A stretch of 64,000 nucleotides of DNA from Parus major (Eukaryota > Chordata > Aves > Passeriformes > Paridae): positions 136,182,221 through 136,246,220 of the forward strand of contig NC_031769.1 in the NCBI RefSeq assembly GCF_001522545.3, given 5' to 3'. This document shows, one piece after another, positions 1 through 12,102 of the stretch; position 1 is the first letter of the stretch; each line of letters begins with the position of its first letter. Made by a program: the position numbers and the translations under genes. Below the pieces are notes generated by a model that was not told the DNA's origin, ran no database searches, and saw nothing but the letters and a program-made list of their open reading frames with translations.

Positions 1-1173
1 CATTTGTAGCAGTTGTGTACTCGCCTGGAAGAAAACAAGAAGCACATTAACATGAGAGTCACCCCTTGGCCTCCCCTCTCACAGTGATTTTAAGATTAAG
101 AAAATAAATCAAACTTACAGTATAACCCTCTCTAAATAAAGCAAGCAGGTTTACTTTGGTGTCCTATACAACGGGGTAAGAATTCTGCTGCTTTTTCCCC
201 GCATGCCTTGCCATGGCCTCCTATTGTTTTTTCACACTCCATGGCATTATTCTAAATTTCATAAAATTTTCACTGGGATTTTGTGTTTTACCTCTTCAGT
301 TTGCTGCAATATACTTTCACTTTTTGCTACATCACAAACACTAAAAAAATATATTTTTCAACCAATATCAAATAGAAGAGGACAGTTCTCTTGTTATTTA
401 AAAAAAACCACTTTATATAATATATACCTATGTTAGAAAGTTAAAAAGTTTTAAGAAGTCCTTTACTTTCCACCAATTACATATACTTTTGCTTGACAAA
501 GATGATTTTGAATGGAGCTCTGGTTAACTTATGGATAAGAACACCCCAAAGGACAGAAGATTGTACGCAGGAGACATCACTGCTTGGTTCTCTATGGACA
601 TTTTAACACAACTTAAAAAGATGCTGCTCCAAAGATAAAGCACAATAGCTGGCTGTGACACTACAAACTGCGTTTCCTGTCAAATATAGAAATTCTTGGG
701 TAGGAGCTGTGGAACAGAGTGGAATAACACGCCTTCCTGTTTTTACTCTAAAAGCCTATAAAAAGTACTGCATTACTAAATTATGTAAAGCATATGTTGC
801 TACATGAGAACAACACGTTACTCACTGTATCTATCATAGGAACAGAACACTGTTTATGAGTTCTCTAACACCATTATGAATTTCAGTTCATAGCACGGGA
901 GCGGTCAGAGCCCTCCATCAGGCTCTGGGTCCCGCTGTGCCCGGCATCCTACCAATGCAGAGCAAAATGTCATCCCTGCCCTGCAAAATGTACAGAACTC
1001 TGAGAGAGCTTCTCCCTACAGACACACTCACACATCCACACCCCAGGCATTCCGAGTCACAACAGTGTCTCTAGCCAAACTAAAAAAATGAGCCTTTCAC
1101 TATCCACACAGGACAAAACTTGTATGAGAAATCTGTTACTGCCCTGACTCCAATTGTTAGAATTAAGTCTTTC

Positions 1174-1250
1174 AAGGCCAAATCTTTGTCTCGGTGAAGC
1201 TGATGGCAAAACTCCCATTTACTTCAGTAAGAGCAGGATTTGGCTCTTGG
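1174..1250. repeat. Short palindromic fossil repeat
   Basis: Imperfect inverted arms: GGCCAAATCTTTGTCT (1176-1191) pairs with AGAGCAGGATTTGGCT (1230-1244 region). The centre reads CAAAACTCCCATTTACTTCAGTAA, here described only by its ends CAAAACTCCC and CTTCAGTAA. This arrangement (GCCAAATC...TGC, a CCCATTGACTTCA-like centre, GCAGGATTTGGC) resembles an old palindromic repeat family dispersed in amniote genomes. The family name is not assigned. Confidence 0.5.
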
Positions 1251-1760
1251 TGCATCTGTAGAATTGGAATGATACACAAAATGTCCCTTTTAGACTATGA
1301 TAGTTTAAAAGGGACAACTTGCCAAACTTATTAAACCCCCTCGCCTTCCTTCTCTCCTTTTGTTGGAAAAACAAACCATATGTTATTTACATTGTCTGAT
1401 TTTCTTGCAGTTGTGTCAGCGCACAGACATGAGTACACATTCAGATTCATGCCTTTCAGCCCTTGTGCAATATCAGTTTTCTTTCTGTCATGTTCCGTAT
1501 TTATATTCATTTTAAGGGACTAGATGGTCTTGTTCCATTATGCAGAAAATAGATTCAGTTATTCTCCACACAGCCTTATGGCAACAAAACCTACTTGTGG
1601 GAGAGCAAGTCGTGGGTTAAAATCCTGTTCTGGCCATGTTCCTTTTCCTTCATTCTACAATTGTGTTTTATTAAAATCAGCTTGTCTCTCAATGCGACAC
1701 TAATATATTCTCTCTTGCAACTTAATTCTTTTCTAAACCAAGCTTAATTCTCTTCTGAAC

Positions 1761-1790
1761 AAAAAAAAAAAAAAAAAAAAAAGAAAAAAA
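1761..1790 (+). repeat. A-rich homopolymer tract
   Basis: 22 consecutive A, one G, then seven A. It lies about 10 bases left of the palindromic element at 1800 and may be part of the same insertion history or coincidental. Confidence 0.9.
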
Positions 1791-1799
1791 GAGTGCTAT

Positions 1800-2169
1800 C
1801 TGATCAAAACCATTTTATAAATACAAAAAGCCAAGTTATAAAAAGGGTCAGCCCTGTAAAGGTGGGATACCATCAGAGAAGTCCAAGTTAGACAGGGGCT
1901 AGTTATCTTAAAAGCCAAGTTAAACAAGACACCATTTGGGGCTAATGGCTCAACCACATACACTCCCCATGTGAAAGTTTATCAATCCTTTGGGACACTA
2001 CTTAGCCCTAAGTGTCTCTTGTTTAACTTGGCTATTTCAATAGCTAACCCCCTTCCTAACTTGGCTCTCATCTATAGACATCACACCTCCAAACAGCTGA
2101 TCTTTTTCTGCCTAACTTGTCTTTTTTTTTTATTTTTCCATTCCACACTGGCTGAATGTTTTTGATCAG
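1800..2169. mobile_element. Palindromic MITE-like element (about 370 bp)
   Basis: Nearly the whole segment is a large imperfect inverted repeat. Ends: CTGATCAAAAC (1800-1810) against GTTTTTGATCAG (2158-2169). Inner arms: AGCCAAGTTAAACAAGACAC (1913-1932) against GTGTCTCTTGTTTAACTTGGCT (2012-2033), complementary apart from a 2-base indel. Intermediate blocks also pair (TCCAAGTTAGACAGGGGCTAG at about 1882-1901 with CTAACCCCCTTCCTAACTTGG at about 2044-2064, imperfectly). The motif CAAGTTA recurs three times in the left arm (about 1833, 1884, 1915) and its complement three times in the right arm (about 2025, 2058, 2114). No ORF of substance lies inside. A fold-back non-autonomous DNA transposon is the simplest reading; no clean target-site duplication was seen. 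Confidence 0.6.
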
Positions 2170-5100
2170 AAGCCATATACACCACACTTCTGAGGACACA
2201 AATAAATGCTGAATATTAGATGCAGTTGTAACCACATGGCTGAAGCTCAGTTAAAATCACCCTTATTACATTAAAGGTTTGTTAATTTAAATTATTTCTA
2301 GTTGGTTCAAAGACAGTCATATAAGCATTCTTTCATTCTTCTATCAGACTATGATAAGCATTGTGATATGGAAAACATGAAGACATACTTCAGTAGCTAG
2401 TAACCCAACAGGCTTTTTGTTTCAGAACCTACACTTTTCCAGTACACATTAAAAATCTGCCATCAGCACTATAAATCTTCATACTTCACATGGGTTTGTC
2501 CTGTGTATTATTCTATCCCCAAGCTCCAAAATGTAAGCAAAAGTTTGGAACTGTCCAACATAAGTCATAGTCCCAAATAATAAAATAGTTCCTATCATCA
2601 GCTATTAGAAAACTTTTAAAAGTTGGAAAATTATTCTTTCTCAGAACAAGGCATAAAAAGAAAATGTTTTCTTCTCAGTTTTCACTCCACCCTGACAGCA
2701 AGCAGGGAAACAAATTGGCAATGTTTGATTTCTCTTTTACTAGAAATTAAACCTACTCTATGTTTCTAAAAGCCCAAGTTATATCTAGAGTTGTGTACAA
2801 AGCTCTCCAAGGCCAAGCAACAAAATTTTAAAAATTCCAGTTTGCAAAGTACACAAGAAGCATTCCTGTGCATTACTTCAAAGTTACACTTTACAGCTAT
2901 ACCATCTGAAACTCTGAATTCGTCTGGTGCAATTACTGTGTGTTGATATAGAGAGCTGCTCTAATAAGAGGAAAATCTTGGTATGGAAGAAAGCAATGTA
3001 AATGGATAAGAAGGCAGCACTCTTCCTTCTTTGTTATTGCTTATACAGCCCTCAAAAACACTAACAGCAGGCCCAAGCCTGATAAACTGGAAATCTCTGC
3101 AATATGGCATTTGGCTGGCAATGTCATCCCATCCACTGAGGTTACTCAGCATTATTACTTTCACTACAAAAGAAAGCAAAGACCTGATTATTTGTGGACA
3201 TTAAACCATTTATGGCCCAATCCCAAGATTAAATATCAAGAAATTCAAGCAAAACCTTTGCTGCATAGTTACATTCTAAGAACTTTAAAAACTCTTATCA
3301 TTATTTGTACCAAAAAGTACTTGAATTGGGTGCTGTAAGATACAAGGATTTTCCCTTGCAAAATCTTGAAGTTGGAGAGATTACACAGTTGGGGTTTTTT
3401 ACGGATTTAACATTCTTTATTTGAACTTCCTAACAGGCTGCAAGACTCCCGACACTAGCCAGTTGTTAATTAAGTCTTGTTGACATACTTCTAACTAGTC
3501 TGAAGTATTACAAAACATCATCCTCTACAAAACAAGTAATTTTTTTTTGTAATTACCTGAAGACAGTCCTAGGCTCTAGGGCATAGAAAATACTCTGGAA
3601 GAAGGTATGGCTGTCGTATCATTTCAATTTTTTCACATTTTATTTTAATTATAAATATCATAATTACTATCATTTCTCATGAAGAAACAGGTTTACAAGA
3701 AAGTTAACTTTTGGGATGGGTGCTGCACTCAAGCTTGTAGGGAGGGGAAATATTCAGAAGAAAAGACAGCAAACAAAGCAAGCAAGAAAATTCAGTGTAG
3801 TGTTAGAACGGAGAGGAGACAGGGCAGAGTGGAGAGCAAGACTGAGATCAAAGGAGAGCAAAAGCCATTGGCAAGAGCAAACAAGTTCAGAGCAGTGAAT
3901 TAAGGTGTCAGGAGAATGGAAAAGGCCCTTATAGCTGCTGCTATTGTTCACTGAGTGAACATTTCTTCTCTTCTGTAAAACTGGAAGCTGGTGGGTCTCA
4001 ATTTACATTTTTTCCCTGAGTTTCTTCTCTGGGGGAAGTGTCCCAAAGGTGCCAAATTTCCATAATCTGCAGATCTGAGACCCTGCTTTGGCTTTTTCTG
4101 CCTGAGAGTCTGAGGGTCAGTCCCCAACACCCCCACTCCTGAGCTGCAGCCTGGGTGCTGGGAAGATGAAGCCCCAAGCACCCCTTTGCCTTTTGCCCCC
4201 CCTACCTCCTTTATCTTTGAGAGGTAATGAATTATTTAATTAACTTGAAATTAATTTCTAAAGAGAACCTTACGTAACTTCTGTCATCCACATTTCAAAA
4301 TAATTTATTAGAAAAATTATTCTACACCATTGCCAGAGCTTTCATTTCATTTGAGTCTTTACATTTTCATATTATATTTTGTAGTTTAAAAATCACTATC
4401 CTACTTTGTTTTTTAAAAGTTTAGAGGATTTTTCAGCATAGCACTTCTAATTATAATCAGCACTGATCAAATGCTTTCTATCAAATAAGGTTTTACATGA
4501 AAAAATCTGTATTTTGCAAAATTGAAAAAATGCACTGTTCTCCCACGTCTTAGCAAAATTATAAGAAAAAAGGGGCACTTCTGCAAGAAGCTGCTTTAAA
4601 AAAAACAATCAAAATTAATTCTTTTTGGAACAAGCAGGAAAATAATCTCTAGACTAAGTGAAACAACATGCAAAATTTGCCCAAATACTCAGTTTGATTT
4701 TTATCTAAATTAAAAGTGCTGGCATCTTCTGGCTCATCAGAATACCAGACAGTTTTGAGAAAAAACTAAGCTTTGCAATTAACGTGAATAGTATCTGATT
4801 CCTCAGAGGTATAATGGAAAATGAGTAGTAGCAGAATTAGTGGAAAATGGAGGCCAATAAATCTTCTAGGGATTTATTTGAGTAAGCATATTTTAGTGAG
4901 GTTTAAATACAAGTAAACTCAAATGCAGTGTGATTCATTGACTTCAAATTTAACTGAACAGCTCTCAAATAATCATGTCAAGAAATACTGAATAGAGTGT
5001 TAAGTGTAAGTATACATTTCTGTAGAAAGAAAACTTGTAAAGAACTGCTTCTGCAAATTCTAATACTGTTGCAAATACATGTCTGCGAAGAAATAACACT

Positions 5101-6428
5101 GGGATATAAATAATTTTTTAGTTAGCAATACATAGTGAAATTGTAGATGTAGAGCCAAAAGGAAGCAAAATAAGTAATAAAATAAAGAATGTTGTTCAGA
5201 CATATGACCCAAAAATTAAAATAATGCAGACAAAAAGTACATCAAAATATATAATATCTAAAGCAAACACTGATACTCCAGATTATCAGGGCTAAATCTA
5301 AATACATGAACAGCAGAACATTTTCTTCCACCACATTAATGTTTAGTATTATGTTTACTATTAGAATCCATTCAGCTCCTTATTATATAAATGAAGAGGT
5401 TTTAGGCACATGAGCATGTACAGCATTTTAAATGCATCAGACGTACATAATGTGCAGCACAAAAGCGTTGAGACAAATTCTGATTAAGAAACAGAGAAGC
5501 ACAGTTGGATGTGAGCTGACTACATTAGCATGTTTCTGTCTATCAACTATTTTACAGATAGATGTACTATTTTACAGATGTTCTACTTTTTAAAACCTGA
5601 ACTGTGCTCTATCTTTAGGTCCTAAAATACAAATAGGGAAAGAAAACACGTATCTGATACATGCCAGACTTCTACTAAAAGAAAAAGGCCCGATAATAAT
5701 AATAAAAATAAAAGTTATAATGCCTCAGAAGTTTTAGTTTGATAGAGTGAAAACTAGGTTATACATAGAAAAACAATAAAACCTGCTGGTGTTTGCCATT
5801 ATGGAGCATCTACCACAAACAACTAACGTATGTGATTTCAAAAAAGGTGCACAGTGGGGGAAAACAGCAGCAGTACAAGCAGAAAAACAAAATTCAAATT
5901 ATCAAGGGGGAATTACAGGAGAAAGAGAAAGAAGTCAGCAGTTATGGGGACACCGTACCTTGCTTTACACAGTGTTCTCAGAGTACTGACCAATGTCATA
6001 GACAGGAGTTAACAGAGTACCTTGTTCAAGTGTTTTAAACAAAATAGCCTAATCTTAGAGAAACAATTTGAGACTAAATGCTTAAAGTGTATCTCTTGAT
6101 TTTCCAAAGTGCAGTTCCCTGTGACTACTGCCAGAACTGCAGGGTGCTGAGCCCTCTGAAGGAACAGCCCCAACTACCCCATCTCAGACTTAGCACTTCA
6201 TTTTGAAAGTCATGGCTTCTCCTTTCTTGGGAAAAAGGATCTTAGCTCGGCATGCTTGTTAAAACTTAAATTACCAGCTGCAGCAAAATAAAAGGTTGGA
6301 TTCTTTCAGTAAAGGAGCCATTTCAATCTTCCAGTTATTTAACCACTAAAAAAAGATCATGCCATGCCCCAGCAGCGGACAAAGTGCTGCCTATGGAGTT
6401 CTACAGCATGGCTCAAAGCTGTTATAAT

Positions 6429-6545
6429 AATGCTTGGAACTTAGATACCACTTTTCATCTTCAAAGCAGTTTACAAACATTAACTAATTAATCCACACAA
6501 CATCCCTCAGGCCCACTTGGATCAAAAATGGGGAACTGCATGCTG
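6429..6545 (-). repeat. MIR/CORE-SINE-like remnant
   Basis: The plus strand reads ATGCTTGGAACTTAGATACC...CATCTTCAAAGCAGTTTACA...TTAACTAATTAATCC and then ...AAAAATGGGGAACTG. This matches the order of the conserved tail and core of MIR-type SINEs in reverse orientation (the AAGCGCTTTACA-like block, the ATTAATCCTCACAAC-like block and the CCCCATTTT-like block, decayed). It is an old, diverged copy. Confidence 0.5.
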
Positions 6546-7784
6546 GGACCTGAATCCTCTGTGGGCCCTAGCTCCAAATTAAAGATGAGCAATCTGCTTT
6601 TTTTTTTTTTTTTTTTCTAAATAGACTCCTGATATATTGCCAATGCAGCCCTCTGTTGGGCAACATTTGGATGCCCCCAGCTTTAATCTCTATTAAAGTA
6701 TCATGCCCCAGTCTGCCTTTGTTAATTTTGGATGTCTTGGAATCTATTAAACGTGGCACAGTTTCTTGAGCTTTTAACAAAGCTTTAGCTTTGAAAATGC
6801 ATCTTCTTTTGTCTTCATTCTAGCTGGCTTCCACACAAAGATCTTTTAGATGAGATAGATACTGAAGTTTTCCGTTGTTGTTGACGCATTAGCCTTAACT
6901 ATTAACATATTCAGCATGATTTTCTAATATTTAACATCGCTTTTGCAGTGGCACATAACTGTTGCTCTTTACAAACTCTAAGAGCCAGCTCCTCCTCTGA
7001 TGCAAACTGGACTGCCAGTTTACAACAGCCCAGGAACTGACCCAAGAAGTTTAACAGGGAGTTGGCTGCTACTATGACATTGTGTCAGACTGAGTCAGGA
7101 GACTGGCTGCATCCACCTCCAAACAGGAACATTAGCATTTAAAATAAATAGAGTGACACTGTAAACCAGCAACACGAAAATAAGCATCTGCAAAAGGATC
7201 TTGGGGAATGACATCAACAGACAAAAGAGTGTCTGCTCCCAGTGGGAAACGAACACCAAAACACCAGTGGAATGCTCTTAAACTAATTATTACATTGCTG
7301 GACTTGGGAATGGAAAATACTACAAAAAGGTAGTACATTGAAGCACTGTTACGGAGCATAAAGGGTTCACAGTCTATCTTGGAAAGTGAAGCCATTTGTG
7401 TTCCCTGACTGAATGAAGATGCCAACTTTCTCAGAAAAAGCCTAAACTAAAATAGTACCTATAGTACCTAAAAGATTCTGGGTGGAAAAATAGCTGACCA
7501 AACCTCAAATATGCTGAAACTTCAGCATCCACACACAAATCCAAATTCCCCTCTCCTTTGCACAGGTTTAAATGTATAATTAAATCCACTGACTTAGCTG
7601 GTGGTTTTCCAAAATAAAGTGGATGTTGGATTGGACTCCAGCTGTAAAGATTTATATCTATCCACATTCCTATTTTGATTTCCAGTTTCCTCAAATGTCT
7701 GAGGAATGGTGACATTTAATTAAGAAACTTCGGGGGGCTGTTTGTTTGGGTTCCAATCATTAACCATTTGAAACTTCACTGTAC

Positions 7785-8914
7785 CTGTAGTGTCGGGAAA
7801 TCTCTTCTTCCACCTGGGTGGTAAAGTCACATTTGGTACATGAGTGTTCTTTGTTCTCCTTGAGCGTCAGCGGCCCCTCTGCCCCTGGCAGGGCGTTTGT
7901 TTCTGGTTTGACATCAGATGCTTGGCCTTCGTGTGCACTCTCGTAGTGGAGCAGGAGAACATCCACGTCGGGAGTGGAGAATGAGCACTGATGGCACTGG
8001 TGTTTGACTCTAGAGCTTCCTGTCACCCCTGGAGACAGGTGCAAAAGCAAGAGAGCACAGTGGGAACAATTACTTTTTCTGCAAGCAAATGGGTAAGTAA
8101 TTTCTCCAAGGTGCTTTTCTGGGCTGCAGAGGCCTCGGGGACAGAACTGACAGTGCTTAATGGTACATTTATGAATGTTGTGTAGCTGCTGATAGTGACG
8201 GAGAAGTGGGCCCACCACTATTACATCTGGGCCATGGCTCTTTGAGTACCTAAAGTCACAAAACTGACAGTTGTAGCTTGTCACCATGCTGTCCTCTGCT
8301 CCTTTGCTACTCAAGTCTTTCTTTTTTGCCACACTCGCACCCTTTTCTGACTTTGTCACTAACTCCCCATCTGCATTTTTGGCTAGATCATTCTGGTTAA
8401 TGACAGATCCCCTAGAAAGCTTATCATTCAGATCTGGGTGAAGGCTTCCTGCCTGGCCTCCCCCATGCTGTTTGCTGTAATGTTCTAATAGTTTCAAAGA
8501 GCTGGACGATTCACAGCTGAAACTGCAAAATTTACACCAGTAGTAACTGGTTGTATCGGTACCATTTTGTCTAGAGGAATCTATTGGCTTGATGGGCACC
8601 GAATATCCAACTGGCGTATCATCTCCTGCTTTTACAGTGATTCTGTCTTGCCACTTCCCCAAGTCTCCAGAATCACATGGTCGAAGAGTAGGACTGGATT
8701 TATTGGAGTTTTTCTCTGAAGTTTTACCAGTATCAGAGGAGGGAAGGGCTGCTTTCATTTTGTTTGGGTGAGTCTGTAAGAAGTGTTGCTCTAGTTCAGT
8801 GGAGGAGTTGCCCATGTAGGTGAAATTGCAGAATTTGCAGCGGAAGTACTTGGTGTTGCCTTGGCAATCTGGAGTTTTCCGCCCAATTCCAATGAAGGTT
8901 CCACCTAAAGTGAC
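7785..8914 (-). CDS. TRPS1: TRPS1 coding exon 4 (zinc fingers 2 to 7)
   Basis: Internal coding exon of the GATA-type transcriptional repressor TRPS1, a nuclear DNA-binding protein of skeletal, hair and feather-type skin development. It runs from acceptor TTCACAG|GTC (8914) to donor TACAG|GTACAG (7785), 1130 bp, giving residues 310-685 plus two bases of codon 686 (numbered from the MVRKK start). C2H2-type fingers: C335/C338/H353/H358, C436/C439/H454/H459, C525/C528/H549/H554 (long loop, [10 protein letters not shown]), C616/C619/H632/H637, and C668/C671/H684, whose last His is in the next exon. Between them, residues 557-604 form a Cys/His-rich stretch (C559, C564, C567, C572, H577, C587, C592, C595) that fits an atypical finger. 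The segment matches the vertebrate TRPS1 family closely throughout, with no frameshift or premature stop. The open frame continues 7 codons into the intron, beyond the donor. Confidence 0.97.
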
Positions 8915-10068
8915 CTGTGAATAAAGAATAAGATCGTTTTATCTCCACTGTATATTTGTTCAATTAGCAAGGAGTGGAAAGAGGGGAAAGAGAAATAGAA
9001 AGCAACTGATTCATAAGCCTCTTTTATTAATCATTGCCACCATTTTCATTTGTATTATGTTAGATATCATGCATATACCCTCACATCTTTAACATTTGTT
9101 AATGAATATTTTTAAATGTTTCTCATAGCTGAATATATATTCCATATGAATAACAAATATCTTGATTTGCAGAGACTGAGGCACACGTGCACATGATGAT
9201 CTTAGTGCTGATAGGACTGTTCCATCCTTCACTATATCATTAAATAATGTCATTGATAGAAGATCCAATAATCAGTTCCCATAGCTCTGAAACCTTTGAA
9301 AGCAGACTTTTCTGTGAGTCTATACCAGGTATGGAAGAAAAAAAAATGACCCTTAGTCTTTTGACTTGGACGCTTTAATTATATTTTTGCTTTACAATCA
9401 AAGAGAATTGCTTTCTAAATTCAAGCAAGCAAAAATTAAATTTCAAGTTACAAATTCAGTTGGCTGTACTGAGAGTATGACCAATTCTTACAAAGATCAT
9501 TCTTACATGAGTATCCAGTGTCCACCAGGATGCCTTTTCACAGAGCCATAGTGGCTGATGTCTCAAACAAAAGGCAGTTTTCTCACGGATTACTCACTGC
9601 AGACATTCTCTAAGGAAATCTTCTGTTCCTCTCATGCAGAGAGCTCAGTTTAGTCAAACAAGGATGGAAAAACTACAGTAGAAAAATGGCATGTGGCAAA
9701 GAAAACTACCACACCCAAGTCCATGACATCACTAATTACACACACAAAAAAATAAGGTATGTCTTTTTCACTGTTCTCATGATGTCTGAGCAAAATGCTC
9801 TGCAGGAAGGGAAGAAGGCTTCCAGGGCTGATGTTATTAAAGCCCATGTTCTCACAGCAAGGCAGGCCTGCCCTTCCCAGGAGTGCACCACACCTGCCCC
9901 TGACATCAGGGGGAGATTTTCTGCTCCTGTACAACTGGTTTGAAGGCCAAAGAAAGAGTCTCTCGACAAAAATGGTCACCATTGCACAGATTCTTTCCCT
10001 GAGTCACAAATAGTGTCCAGAAGATAATTCCCAAAATCCACAGACATCGACTCCTTTGCCATCATCCA

Positions 10069-10090
10069 GTCTACACCACATGGTGTAGAC
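10069..10090. repeat. Perfect short inverted repeat
   Basis: GTCTACACCA, spacer CA, TGGTGTAGAC: 10-bp perfect arms with a 2-base spacer. It could be a dimeric protein-binding site or chance. Confidence 0.6.
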
Positions 10091-11994
10091 ATGGGTGGAA
10101 GCTACGTTATGACATATTCTCAGTTTTTACACCCAGGAAATGTCTTACAGGGAATATAAAATTCCAAAACCTTGCAGGGTTTGATTTTCATCCTCCCAAC
10201 CAGTAAGTGTATTACTACATTTCTTCAGGTTTCAGTTTCAGTGTATTAGGCAAATGGTGTAATTATTTTTCTTCTCCTCAACAGCTATGCCACGAAGATA
10301 ACGTGACCACTGCTCATTCAGTATCACACCAAATGGAAAGACTCAGACATACAGAGAGCATGAAACATAAACATTTCTAAACATATATAATATCAATGTC
10401 TTTTAGCCATTTACTTCAGAGAATTAAATGCTGTCCTTTGTATTTCATCAGAATTGAGCATGTATAGTGAGGCAATGAGTTACTAAACCATGATATAATG
10501 AGATATTGCTATCCAGCCTCAAATCCTTTTTTCTGTTTGTTTTTTTCCTTAAGGAAGGAAAATCCCCATGCACCGGTTAAAACTTTTCTTTAAATAAACT
10601 GAAAATGGTTTCTGTTTGTTTAGGAAACATATCTCATTAGGCAATGGTGAGTCAGGGAGCCAAATCATTAGGACTTAGCTGTAATAACATTTTCACTTTT
10701 AACTGGAGCTCCACATTCTGCTATCAAATTATGAACTTGGTTTTGAAGATGTTCTTTGCAAGAGGGATGTTTAACAGGTCTTCTGTAGTGCAGGAGTTAC
10801 TTCCTTTTATTTATTTTTTAGCAAGCAAGCATTGGAGACAAAGCCATTCTCACCCTGATCCAATTGACAAGAGTGGGGTCTGGGCCTGCTTTCCAGTATC
10901 TAGTGCTTTAGGTGTCCATCAGCTGCATTATTTCAGTGTTCAAACTCAGCGGTGTAAAAGGACAAAGAAAGCACTAATGGAATTGCAGTAAACAGAAAAT
11001 AACAGCAGTTCACTGCATGATTACCTAAGCTGCAAGATGATCTGGTTTCATTCATTTAATTAGATATATGTTTGTTCTATGCATGCACAGAAAACTGACC
11101 AAAATGCTTTACCTTAAGTGGCTCTAATGGGTAAATACATTCATTACTCTCAGCTGTCTGACCACAGAGTTACAGATTACAAACCTATTTTGCAGACACT
11201 CTGTGGACACCAGTTAAAACAAACTCTGAGTGACAATAATCCCAGCTGCTATTCATTATTAATTACTTTTATTTCAGAACATTGGTAAAACATATTAATA
11301 ATAGCATTGTCTACAGTCGACTGTAAATCACATAATTTCTGTAATTTGTGCTAATCCTGCTTAGTGGTCTGCACAGCAAGTTTGTGTTCCATGCTAACAC
11401 ATCCTTCTCTGCATCACAAGAGGATAAAGTACAACTAAATATTCCCACAGTGCCTGTGTTAAGTTCTTGTAATGCGGGAGACACATACAATCTTTACACC
11501 ACTCAAATGTAATTGATTACCAGTTATTGGTTTGGCATTTTCCTGAATACCTGCCACAATTCAAAATAAATCATTGCATTAGACCATGAATGTGGAAAAT
11601 AATTCAGGGTCATCTTAATGTTAATATTACATTCAAAAGCCTCTTTTCATACATTAACAAAGACTACTGAAAAGCTCCATGAGGGTCATCACTCAAAGAA
11701 AACTAAAGAAACTGGTTTCCATGCAAAGAGGTTGGGAAAAGTACTTGAAGTGACAGTATAAGCTGAATCTGTTTCAGCTTTCAGCCAGCCACATTTGGAA
11801 GAAACCCACACATTTACAGAACTGTTTGGATTCCCGCACTTTGCCCAAATCTTGGCTTGACTTTCAGATTTTTCAGTTATATGTTGCATCACTATGCACA
11901 GGCACTAAACTTTTTCACTGGTGATGTAATTGTCCTTCACCTTCTGCTCTCTCTGATCTGCCCCATAAAGAGGAAAAGAAAAGGAGAAAGTGGA

Positions 11995-12058
11995 AGATGG
12001 ATGGATGGATGGATGGATGGATGGATGGATGGATGAATGGATGGATGGATGACCAATA

Positions 12059-12101
<43 letters not shown>

Positions 12102-12102
12102 T
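11995..12102. repeat. Compound tetranucleotide microsatellite (ATGG)n / (ATAG)n
   Basis: About 14 units of GATG/ATGG with one GATGAATGG interruption end near 12051. They are followed after a 7-base break (ACCAATA) by about 11 units of ATAG to 12102. The two arrays differ by one base per unit, so one probably arose from the other. Translation of the minus strand gives Ser/Ile/Tyr/Leu and Ser/Ile/His/Pro repeats, which is not a gene. Confidence 0.95.

Larger units (their letters stand above)
1..7784 (-). other. TRPS1: TRPS1 intron 4 (5' part; continues off the left edge)
   Basis: The donor AG|GTACAG at 7785/7784 opens this intron. The next TRPS1 exon, which should begin by completing an Arg codon and continue with the second half of a C2H2 finger (R-A-H-S-C-Y...), is not found on the minus strand down to position 1, so the intron is longer than 7.7 kb. 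Contents seen: AT-rich unique sequence, a short palindromic fossil near 1.2 kb, an A tract at 1761-1790, a large palindromic element at 1800-2169 and a MIR-like remnant near 6.5 kb. No convincing gene was seen on either strand. Confidence 0.85.
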
